Source of the DNA: Parageobacillus sp. KH3-4
Lineage (GTDB): Bacteria; Bacillota; Bacilli; Bacillales; Anoxybacillaceae
Direction of reading: 5' to 3'
DNA length: 64,000 nucleotides
Assembly: GCF_022846435.1 (NCBI RefSeq)
Contig: NZ_AP025627.1
Coordinates: forward strand, 158,001 to 222,000
The notes under the pieces were generated by a model, which was not told where the DNA came from, made no database searches, and saw only the letters and a program-made list of their open reading frames with translations. How positions within the stretch are numbered: position 1 is the first letter of the stretch; each line of letters opens with the position of its first letter. This document shows, in pieces, positions 9,764 through 17,039 of this stretch. The translations under genes and the position numbers were made by a program.

Positions 9764-9869
9764 GGGGAGTCTGTCTGCGCAAAAGGACTAGACCCCTGGC
9801 GTCGTTCCTTGAAAAAAGAATATAGTGAAGGATCTTTTGTGCGGCAGCCTCCCCAAATCATAAGGGAGG
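9764..9869 (+). promoter_or_regulatory. Long hairpin and SD-pairing element between glmS ribozyme and glmS
   Basis: Bases 9764-9785 (GGGGAG.CTG.C...GCGCAAAAG) pair with 9834-9854 to give about 20 base pairs with a few interruptions. An inner stem is TCCTT 9806-9810 with AAGGA 9828-9832. The last six bases of the outer arm, CCTCCC at 9848-9853, can instead pair with GGGAGG at 9864-9869, the glmS ribosome binding site. The two foldings exclude each other. Confidence 0.5.
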
Positions 9870-9878
9870 AAAACGGTT

Positions 9879-11681
9879 ATGTGCGGAATTGTCGGTTACA
9901 TCGGTCAACATGACGTCAAGGAAATTTTATTGCGCGGATTAGAAAAATTGGAGTATCGCGGGTATGACTCCGCAGGCATCGCGATGTTGAACGAAGAAGG
10001 AATTCATCTTTTTAAAGAAAAAGGACGGATTGCCGATTTGCGGGCTGTCGTTGATCCGAAAGTCAGCGCCACTCTTGGAATCGGCCATACGCGCTGGGCG
10101 ACACACGGTGCTCCGAGCCGCATCAATGCGCACCCGCACCAAAGCGCTTCTGGCCGCTTTACGCTCGTGCATAACGGGGTTATTGAGAACTATGCGATTT
10201 TGCAACAGGAGTATTTACAAGATGTGGCGCTGAAAAGCGACACGGATACGGAAATTGTCGTGCAGCTTGTTGAAAAGTTTGTGAATGACGGCCTTTCTGT
10301 TGAAGAAGCGTTCCGCAAAACGTTAACCTTGCTGAAAGGTTCTTATGCGATCGCGATGATTGATGCGGAAAATCAAGAAGTTATTTATGTCGCAAAAAAT
10401 AAAAGCCCGTTGCTTGTCGGAATTGGCAATGGCTTCAATGTTGTGGCGAGCGACGCGATGGCGATGCTGCAAGTGACAAACCAATTTGTCGAATTGATGG
10501 ATAAAGAAATGGTCATAGTGACGAGAGAAAGCATTACGATTAAAAATTTGAACGGCGATATCATTGAACGCGCTCCATATACCGCGGAGTTAGACGCGAG
10601 TGACATCGAAAAAGGGACATATCCGCATTACATGTTGAAAGAAATCGATGAGCAGCCGTTTGTCATGCGCCGCATCATTCAAAAATATCAAGATGAAAAC
10701 GGCCAGCTTACGATTGCACCAGAAGTGGTCGCGGAAGTGGTCAATGCGGATCGTTTATATATTATCGCTTGTGGTACAAGTTATCATGCGGGATTAGTCG
10801 GAAAACAGCTGATCGAGAAATGGGCGAAAATCCCTGTCGAAGTGCATGTTGCCAGCGAGTTTTCGTACAATATGCCGCTGTTGTCTGAAAAACCGCTATT
10901 CATTTACATTTCTCAAAGCGGGGAAACGGCGGACAGCCGTGCGGTGCTTGTTCAAACGAAGAAACTCGGCCATAAAGCGATTACGATTACAAACGTACCG
11001 GGCTCTACTCTTTCCCGTGAGGCAGATTATACGCTATTGTTACATGCCGGCCCGGAAATCGCCGTCGCATCGACGAAAGCATATACAGCGCAAATCGCCG
11101 TGCTTGCGATTTTAGCGACAGCTGCGGCGAAAGCGAAAGGCATTGCGCTGGACTTCGACTTGAAAAAAGAGCTTGGCATTATCGCCAATGTGATGGAAAT
11201 GTTGTGCGACGCGAAAGAAGAAATGGAAAAAATCGCCCGCGAATATTTATCAACGACGCGCAACTGCTTCTTCATCGGCCGCGCCGTTGACTATTATGTA
11301 TGTCTTGAAGGTGCGTTGAAATTAAAAGAGATTTCTTACATTCAAGCGGAAGGATTCGCTGGCGGAGAATTGAAGCATGGAACGATCGCTCTGATCGAAG
11401 ACGGCACTCCAGTCGTTGCCTTGTCGACGCAAGAGCACGTCAACTTAAGCATCCGTGGCAATGTCAAAGAAGTTGTCGCCCGCGGCGCCAATCCATGCAT
11501 TATTTCGATGAGAGGCTTGGAAACAGACGAAGACCGCTACGTCATCCCGGCGGTTCATCCGATGCTTACACCGCTCGTTTCCGTCGTGCCGTTGCAGCTC
11601 ATCGCCTACTACGCGGCACTGCATCGCGGCTGCGATGTCGACAAACCGCGCAACTTGGCGAAGAGCGTAACGGTCGAATAA
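9879..11681 (+). CDS. glmS: Glutamine--fructose-6-phosphate aminotransferase (isomerizing)
   Basis: Makes glucosamine-6-phosphate from fructose-6-phosphate and glutamine, the first step of amino-sugar synthesis. The 600-residue protein starts MCGIVGYIG, with the catalytic Cys exposed after Met removal. A glutaminase domain covers about residues 1-240 ([16 protein letters not shown]). Two SIS sugar-isomerase domains follow ([17 protein letters not shown]) and the protein ends [21 protein letters not shown] lies 8 bases before ATG 9879. It is a single gene under ribozyme control with its own terminator. Confidence 0.98.
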   Translation: MCGIVGYIGQHDVKEILLRGLEKLEYRGYDSAGIAMLNEEGIHLFKEKGRIADLRAVVDPKVSATLGIGHTRWATHGAPSRINAHPHQSASGRFTLVHNGVIENYAILQQEYLQDVALKSDTDTEIVVQLVEKFVNDGLSVEEAFRKTLTLLKGSYAIAMIDAENQEVIYVAKNKSPLLVGIGNGFNVVASDAMAMLQVTNQFVELMDKEMVIVTRESITIKNLNGDIIERAPYTAELDASDIEKGTYPHYMLKEIDEQPFVMRRIIQKYQDENGQLTIAPEVVAEVVNADRLYIIACGTSYHAGLVGKQLIEKWAKIPVEVHVASEFSYNMPLLSEKPLFIYISQSGETADSRAVLVQTKKLGHKAITITNVPGSTLSREADYTLLLHAGPEIAVASTKAYTAQIAVLAILATAAAKAKGIALDFDLKKELGIIANVMEMLCDAKEEMEKIAREYLSTTRNCFFIGRAVDYYVCLEGALKLKEISYIQAEGFAGGELKHGTIALIEDGTPVVALSTQEHVNLSIRGNVKEVVARGANPCIISMRGLETDEDRYVIPAVHPMLTPLVSVVPLQLIAYYAALHRGCDVDKPRNLAKSVTVE

Positions 11682-11713
11682 AAGATGAAAACATGTGTCC
11701 CGTTTTTGTCGAG

Positions 11714-11773
11714 TTACAAAAAAGTTGTATACTGAACAAAAAAGTCGTATACTCGACAAAAAAGTTGTATACT
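11714..11773 (+). repeat. Three tandem 20-base repeats after glmS
   Basis: Three consecutive units of NNACAAAAAAGTYGTATACT (11714-11733, 11734-11753, 11754-11773), in exact 20-base register and differing only at the first two bases and one pyrimidine. They lie between the glmS stop and its terminator. Confidence 0.85.
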
Positions 11774-11822
11774 CGCTTTTGATTAATTAAATATTTTAGG
11801 GCGACGATTTGAGCAAAGTTAT

Positions 11823-11858
11823 GCCTCTAACGTTTTAGCGTTAGAGGCTATATTTTTT
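11823..11858 (+). terminator. Terminator of glmS
   Basis: Ten-bp perfect stem GCCTCTAACG / CGTTAGAGGC followed by TATATTTTTT. Confidence 0.9.
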
Positions 11859-11859
11859 A

Positions 11860-12117
11860 GGAGAAAGGTCTAAATCGAATAAAGAAAAGTTTTTTAATTC
11901 TCTGTTAAGATGAGTATGTAGATGATTTATTAGAAAGAATGGCGTTTATACGAGAAGCTATTAGGAGCATAAGGGAAATTTGGAGAAACGTATACAGGTT
12001 AAATATGGTTAAGATTTTTGCTACTAAATAAATGTTGCTTACCAGCTAAAAAGAAAGTTAAAGAATATTCTATTGTCCCCCCAAAATATAAAAAGGAAGC
12101 TATGCAACTTATTTTGA
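11860..12117. other. AT-rich gap with no intact gene
   Basis: No reading frame of useful length. Short stretches look like decayed coding sequence: about 11920-12010, and LSPPKYKKEAMQLIL-like codons at about 12075-12120, cut by the IS3 element that follows. The origin is not recognised. Confidence 0.3.
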
Positions 12118-12289
12118 ACTTACCCCTGTCAAGTAGACAGTGTTTAAAAAGACCCTCTCATCAGCTTCATCCATCATAGTTGATTGGGCTTTGTCAGTGT
12201 CAAGGAAATCACTTGACACTGACAGCCCATCAACTAATTGGCAGACAAGCTGATGGAGGAGCTACTCTAGTCATCCGTGATTCCTTGTG

Positions 12290-13169
12290 TTATGCACATA
12301 CCTTCTTTCTGTATTGTACAGGGCTAAGGTATGTAAGTTTCCTTTGAATGCGCCTATCATTATAAAACTCCATATATTTATGAACAGCTGCTTCCAGGTC
12401 ATCCACGGAGTGAAATTCCTTAAGATATATACATTCTGTTTTTAGATGGCTAAAAAAGCTTTCTATACAAGCATTGTCTAAACAGTCTGCTTTTCTGGAC
12501 ATACTTGGAATCATACCATGTTGTTTGAGAGTTGCGTGGTATTCATGGGATGTGTACTGGAACCCTTGGTCACTGTGTAAAATGGTTCCATTCACATCTC
12601 GTTTTTTTATTGCTTCGTCTAAGGTATCAAGAACCAGTGGAACATCATTTCTTTTACTGATTCGGTATGAAATCACTTCCGTTAAAGAGATCATAGATAA
12701 CGGATAAGTATAGACGCTGGTTGTCCCAAAGGAGATAGGTAATATCTGTCACCCATTTCTCATTCGGTTTACTCGCTGTAAATTGTCTATTTAATACGTT
12801 CGGTACCTTCATTCTTTCTGAACCTTTTCGGTAGGCCTGCTTTTTTCTGCGAATTTTCGCCTGAAGATTCATTAGCTTCATTAAGCGATAAATACATTTG
12901 TGATTGATTCTCCACCCGTATTCCCGCAAAATGTATGCCTTTACTCTTGGATAACCATAGGTTCCATTGGATACTTCATAGGCTTCCACGATCAAATTCA
13001 TGATGCCTTGATTTCTTAAATCCCTCACTGTTGTTACATTTTTTCGTTTCAGCCACTTATAATAACCGCTTCTGGAAACACAAGCTATCTTGCATAACAA
13101 AGAAATAGGATAGGAACTACTAAGATCATGAATGATGGAATAGAAGACGGTTTTGTCTCTGGTTTTCAC
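12290..13169 (-). pseudogene. IS3-family transposase OrfB, frameshifted
   Basis: The integrase-core transposase. Its N-terminal part reads to WVTDITYLLW (first catalytic Asp) and then SVIYDLFN. The reading frame then shifts at about 12680-12700 and continues EVISYRISKRND, LHSDQGFQYTS (second Asp) and DNACIESFFSHLKTE (catalytic Glu). All three catalytic acids survive, but they lie in two frames, so the enzyme is probably inactive. The start is a GTG overlapping the orfA stop. Confidence 0.85.
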
Positions 13170-13483
13170 CTCCTTTTCAAGGCAATAAGCTTTTTTAAGA
13201 ATTCATTTTCTGCTTTGAGTTTTCGATTTTCTTCTTCTACTGTTAATGGCTTCTTTCTTGGGCGGCCCCGTTTAGAGGAAATGGTTTTTCCTCTACGTTC
13301 TTTTAGTCCTTCTTCTCCATACTGTTGATAGTTCTTTACCCAAATGCGTACCCTTTTAGGATCTTTGATCCCCATTCTCTTGGCTACTTTTCGATACCCT
13401 AATTGTTCATTCAAATACATCGTCACTGCACGTAATTTAAATTCAAAACTATAGCTTGTGTATTTTGCATCTGATTTATCCAA
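13166..13483 (-). CDS. IS3-family transposase OrfA
   Basis: About 105 residues. An N-terminal helix-turn-helix of the transposase-8 type (RKVAKRMGIKDPKRVRIWVK) binds the IS ends. A C-terminal leucine-zipper-like stretch (VEEENRKLKAENEFLKKLIA) follows. The TTG at 13483 behind GGAGGG is the better start; a longer frame to 13534 runs into the terminal repeat. It feeds into orfB through the slippery A6G near its end. Confidence 0.75.
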   Translation of the reverse strand: MDKSDAKYTSYSFEFKLRAVTMYLNEQLGYRKVAKRMGIKDPKRVRIWVKNYQQYGEEGLKERRGKTISSKRGRPRKKPLTVEEENRKLKAENEFLKKLIALKRR

Positions 13484-13574
13484 AAAAATCCCTCCTGCAT
13501 AGCAGTGTGTCCTTTTTCTACACTGTCTACACAAGAGGGATAATATCAGTTAGACAGTATAGCCTTTTTTTGCG

Positions 13575-13594
13575 CTGTCTACTATAAGGGGATA
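13575..13594. repeat. Solo IS end, copy 1
   Basis: CTGTCTACTATAAGGGGATA. It is identical to 53672-53691 and related to the IS3 element ends, but has no matching partner end here. It is probably a relic of a different member of the same IS group. Confidence 0.6.
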
Positions 13595-13596
13595 AT

Positions 13597-13702
13597 ACCA
13601 AAAGGAAGCAAAAAATTCCTTTAAACGGTCAACCTCTTCTTTTTTTAAAAGCTCCTTAATCCTTTGTTGTTGATTCAAGACCCATATATCCTCTTTTTTC
13701 AT
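13597..13702 (-). pseudogene. Truncated reading frame, possible transposase N-terminus
   Basis: Starting at an ATG at 13702 on the minus strand, about 34 codons (MKKEDIWVLNQQQRIKEL...EEVDRLKEFF) run into the solo IS end and stop making sense there. It resembles the start of a transposase, but I cannot name the family. Confidence 0.3.
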
Positions 13703-13729
13703 TGTTAGTGGCAATTAAGAATTGTAGTG

Positions 13730-13948
13730 TTTGGCAATTAAGGATATGCATAATTTATTGCATATTCACCGCTTTACATGGAGTGGCGGGTATGATAGGC
13801 TTATATGCCTTGCAAAGTCCTGTGGCTTGCCCCCTTTGCCAGAAAGCATGCCCGCAGAGGCTCCATGTCAAGCGACAACAGGTATGAAATTTTATACAGA
13901 TCATTGAATATTCTTATTTGCCATTTCATGCATTTTTTAATTGCCAAA
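13730..13948. repeat. Foldback (MITE-like) element
   Basis: Outer imperfect inverted repeats: TTTGGCAATTAA at 13730-13741 and TTAATTGCCAAA at 13937-13948. Inner inverted arms: GCTTTACATGGAG at 13771-13783 and CTCCATGTCAAGC at 13861-13873, then GCGGGTATG with CATGCCCGC. A further GGCAATTAAG lies just outside at about 13710. It has no credible protein and looks like a small non-autonomous element or a structured relic. Confidence 0.5.
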
Positions 13949-14163
13949 AACATTTTTCGTACATAGTAGCATTATCTTTATGCTTCAATATTTCACCTCG
14001 TTTAACAACTTCCTACTAGGTCGAATAAGGAAAAACAATAAAATCAATATTCACGTTAACAGAGCCTAATTAAATAAAATGTAAATAAAATGTAATAATG
14101 GACAAGAAATATTCTTATGTTAAAATGTAGGTAGGAAGGGTATCTCTGGATAAGGAAATTATC

Positions 14164-14838
14164 TTGAGACAAAGGGACAATCCTCTCGTCAAGACGAATC
14201 CAATGCACGTCAAGCGCTCAAAAAGACTAGACGACAATTTTCCGACCATGCACGATGCGAAAGATGTACTCGTCATTGTCCAACTCATGAAAGATAGCCG
14301 ATTTAGCTATCCATGCATTTTTAAAGGGATGGAGGTGGAGCTTCGTGTAAGGCAACGTTTCGATCCAGACTCGCGAAAGAGTAGGAGCGGTTCCGAATCA
14401 GTTGATTCGCTGGTTCGATCGGTATTATCAGGAGTTATGGTAAAAATTTCTTTATTTTAGAAAAATAGCGCTTGCTACGTTGAAATATACACCGTACCCG
14501 TCTGATTTTAACAGGAAAGAGATCGAGAAGGCCCTTGTACTTGCCGGCAAAGCGAGGGATTATAATCATCACAAAAGTCGGAAACAAGAAAAGTAGAAGA
14601 AGGAGATTTCGCCCCCTCTCCTTTTCCGTGTCATGATGCCGATATCCGTCACAACGAAGTGGTTCGACAGTTGCAAAACCATTACACGACAAATAACTTA
14701 TTTCGGAGAAACAATCGATTGTTGAGCTATGTAGGAATTTACTAAAGGTACTGCATGTGTTAAGTACAAAGCACCAAGCGTTTAATGCAAATTGAATAAT
14801 CAAGGACGTTTTCGGTCTCAAACAGGCAGCTTGAGGCC
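14164..14838 (+). pseudogene. IS110-family transposase remnant
   Basis: Pieces of a DEDD transposase in several frames: NPMHVKRSKRLDDNFPT, then LMKDSRFSYPCIFKGM and ELRV near the start, LATLKYTPYPSDFNRKEIEKA at about 14465-14530, and the C-terminal NEVVRQLQNHYTTNNLFRRN and STKHQAFNA-like block at about 14650-14790. The central part is deleted and there are frameshifts and stops. Identification rests on remembered IS110-family sequences. Confidence 0.7.
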
Positions 14839-14839
14839 T

Positions 14840-15180
14840 ATAAGACAGCCGATTTCCTAGACAACAAAAATGACACGGAGAAGCTGGCACAATGTCATTT
14901 TATTTGATATTGAGTCCCCAAAGGAGCTTCGCCAGCCTTTATGACTAGACCGAACGAAGGAATGTCGTCACACAGATGCCAAAAGACTTGGGGGCATTAT
15001 AAGTTGTACAGAGATCCAACGTGCATCCCATACTCTTTCCTTTTACTACAATCTACTTTAACCAGTAGTGGCAACGAAACATACACATTCACTATTATAT
15101 ATACACATATTTAGAAATAAAGGAAAAATATCTTTTTGCCCCCTACATAAAGGCCACCATCTTTGACATATCAACATTTA
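14840..15180. other. Non-coding stretch after the IS110 relic
   Basis: No supportable reading frame. It probably contains the rest of the IS110 element and the promoter region of the next gene. An exact promoter was not identified. Confidence 0.3.
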
Positions 15181-15195
15181 TAGAGGGAGACAGTT

Positions 15196-15702
15196 ATGGA
15201 TAAATTATCAAAAATATTATTTGGTGCTGTTATTACCATATTTATCATTTTGGCGATTATAACTATTGGAGCAATATACATATTTCAAAAAGATGGATTA
15301 ATATCAGATGACTACAGTACTTTTCCACCTGAAGCCAAATTAATTACAAATAACCAAGAATACATTTTAAGTTTAGAAGCTTACACATGGGAAGTAGGGA
15401 ATAGTGTCTCTGGAAATAAGATGGAAGAAAATATAAGTGTTTATGCTTTGGGGCAAAAGAAAAGCCCTATAGAAGTAAATAAAAAGCAGATGGCGAAACT
15501 TCAGTTTATTAAGCATCAAGAATTTAAGCTTGAACAAATAATAGCCTATTTGTGGAGAAATGAAAATCAAAAAGAGAAGTTAAAGGTAAAGAGAAATCAT
15601 ACTTTCATTCTGCCAAATAATCCAGGAAATTATGTATTAGAACTAAATATCAAAAGTAACCGAGGTCATGTCCAATATGTCGGAAAAATTATTGTAAAAT
15701 AA
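15196..15702 (+). CDS. Membrane-anchored extracytoplasmic protein, unknown function
   Basis: 168 residues, not recognised. One N-terminal membrane helix (about residues 7-30, KILFGAVITIFIILAIITIGAIY) anchors a polar domain of about 130 residues outside the cell. That domain has beta-rich spacing (PPEAKLITNNQEYILSLEAYTW; GNYVLELNIKSNRGHVQYVGK), reminiscent of small Ig-like Bacillus surface domains. GAGGGAG precedes ATG 15196. Codon use is AT-rich like the following four genes. Its position ahead of the PLA2-like gene suggests it belongs to the same cluster, possibly as an immunity or surface partner; that is inference. Confidence 0.7.
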   Translation: MDKLSKILFGAVITIFIILAIITIGAIYIFQKDGLISDDYSTFPPEAKLITNNQEYILSLEAYTWEVGNSVSGNKMEENISVYALGQKKSPIEVNKKQMAKLQFIKHQEFKLEQIIAYLWRNENQKEKLKVKRNHTFILPNNPGNYVLELNIKSNRGHVQYVGKIIVK

Positions 15703-15728
15703 GGGCTTAAACGCTCTTATTTTTTTAT
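15702..15728 (+). terminator. Terminator after the 15196 gene
   Basis: AAGGGC / GCTCTT stem (one G-T pair) followed by a run of seven T. Confidence 0.7.
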
Positions 15729-15815
15729 GTCTAGGTTGTTATTATAATGCTTTGTAATTCTTTACTAAGTAGATTCGCGAATCAAAAAAATATTAAAAAA
15801 AGGGGTAATGAGATT

Positions 15816-16556
15816 ATGCAAGGATTAGTTTTAGTTGGTAGTGCCATTAAGCCAGAGAGTGTAAAAGTACAAACACTTTTAGAAAACCCTACTGTAGCTA
15901 ATATGGTGAAGAAGATTAAGCAATATCGTGACTTTGCAGATCATGAATTAGAAGTATTTGATGCTTATCAATTTGAAGGAAAGATTAAAGATCGAGAAAA
16001 TTCTTTAAAAAGAGGTGAAGGGGCTGTTTTAGCCCTTAAAGATCAAAGTGTTTCATTGAATATTCTTTTTGCAGAATCGGGACAAGAAAAACAGGTTCAT
16101 ATTACCGGTTTTGTGATTCAGGAAGATAACGATAAACAGTATTTTTACAAATTTCAAGCTAAAGGTCAGGATATTAAATTGGTATTAGCAACAGAATTTG
16201 ATGGGAAGATTAAAGAACAATATTTGAGTAATTTTGATCAAAAGTTATTTAAATATGACGAAAACTTTAAGTATGGGATTCTAGATAATGAAAACGAAGT
16301 TGAGGCCCATATTTCTTGGAAAGATGGATGTCTCCCAGGTGGCTATAAATGGTGCGGCGGAAAATGTCATAATTACCCAGATAGTGGTGGAGATGGTTCA
16401 GTAATTAATGAAGTAGATGCATGCTGCATGCTACATGATTACTGCTATCGATATGATTGGAATACTGTAGATGGATGCGATGATTCCTTATGCGAATGCG
16501 TAAAACCATATTCTTATTGGGCAGCACTATTCATTCAGCTTTATTTCTGCGATTAA
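15816..16556 (+). CDS. Cysteine-rich phospholipase-A2-like protein with conserved N-terminal domain (putative toxin/bacteriocin precursor)
   Basis: 246 residues in two parts. Residues 1 to about 168 are Cys-free and soluble (VGSAIKPESVKVQTLLENPT; GEGAVLALKDQSVSLNILF), with no signal peptide. The C-terminal 78 residues hold ten Cys and the PLA2 signature CCMLHDYCY (203-211, His207-Asp208). A WCGGKC segment before it could serve as a calcium loop. Secreted PLA2 enzymes hydrolyse phospholipid sn-2 esters. The layout, a Cys-free leader plus a ten-Cys core, also recalls halocin-C8-type precursors; that link is inference. ATG 15816 follows AAAGGGG; a longer frame from 15747 lacks a ribosome site. 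The downstream ABC genes fit export or immunity. Confidence 0.7.
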   Translation: MQGLVLVGSAIKPESVKVQTLLENPTVANMVKKIKQYRDFADHELEVFDAYQFEGKIKDRENSLKRGEGAVLALKDQSVSLNILFAESGQEKQVHITGFVIQEDNDKQYFYKFQAKGQDIKLVLATEFDGKIKEQYLSNFDQKLFKYDENFKYGILDNENEVEAHISWKDGCLPGGYKWCGGKCHNYPDSGGDGSVINEVDACCMLHDYCYRYDWNTVDGCDDSLCECVKPYSYWAALFIQLYFCD

Positions 16557-16585
16557 TGTCTACTAAAAGCAAAGGAGGATGAAAT

Positions 16586-16975
16586 ATGAAATTTTTCGGA
16601 AAAGTTCTATTAGGCATAACACTTGCTATGGGGATACTTTCAAGTAATGCATTGGCCGCAGAGCCTTTTAGAATCGTTTATTTAAAATACGGCCAAAAAG
16701 AAGCTGAGGGAGATACAATGACTATTACTGGTTATTTAAAGGTTGAAGGTACTAATACGGGAAGATATGCGCTAGTATCGCGTGCGATGCAAGCAAGATT
16801 TCCTCTATGGGATGTTGCATATGGAGAAATGGTGGTAACTCCAGGAACTACCCAAATAGGTTACGAATCGGGAGTCCCACACTCTTCATATTACCCTGAA
16901 GCAAGACCTTATTTCATTGATCCTGTAACTGGCACAGGGTATACAACTGGGTCAACAAAAATCTCAAACTATTAA
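16586..16975 (+). CDS. Small secreted protein, unknown function
   Basis: 129 residues with a clear Sec signal peptide (MKFFGKVLLGITLAMGIL.. ending ALA, cleavage before AEPF, about residue 25). The mature part is about 105 residues, has no Cys, and is rich in Tyr, Gly and Thr (FRIVYLKYGQKEAEGDTMTI). AAAGGAGGATG precedes the ATG. It starts 29 bases after the PLA2-like gene and is almost certainly co-transcribed. It is not recognised; an accessory or immunity protein of the toxin is a guess from position. Confidence 0.7.
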   Translation: MKFFGKVLLGITLAMGILSSNALAAEPFRIVYLKYGQKEAEGDTMTITGYLKVEGTNTGRYALVSRAMQARFPLWDVAYGEMVVTPGTTQIGYESGVPHSSYYPEARPYFIDPVTGTGYTTGSTKISNY

Positions 16976-16988
16976 TTTTAATTAAAAA

Positions 16989-17017
16989 GGAGCCCTTAAG
17001 GTTCCCTTAAGGGCTCC
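16989..17017. terminator. Perfect 13-bp inverted repeat between toxin and transporter genes
   Basis: GGAGCCCTTAAGG / CCTTAAGGGCTCC with a 3-base loop. There is no T-run, and the ribosome site of the next gene begins about 8 bases later. A weak terminator, attenuator or RNA-stability element are all possible. Confidence 0.55.
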
Positions 17018-17039
17018 ACATAATAAAGGGATGAGTATA

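Larger units (their letters stand above)
12118..13546 (-). mobile_element. IS3-family insertion sequence (degenerate)
   Basis: About 1.43 kb with imperfect terminal inverted repeats. The left end reads TTACCCCTGTCAAGTAGACA. The right end is the inverse of TTATCCCTCTTGTGTAGACA; both continue GTGT. The two transposase frames lie on the minus strand. An A6G slippery heptamer at 13190-13196 is placed as expected for the usual orfA/orfB frameshift of this family. The exact outer bases and target duplication were not resolved. Confidence 0.75.

Noticed and set aside
12654-12700. Programmed frameshifting as the reason for the broken orfB
   Set aside because: The family's slippery A6G signal is already present at the orfA/orfB junction (13190-13196). 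The second shift falls inside the catalytic core without a slippery heptamer, so it is a mutation.
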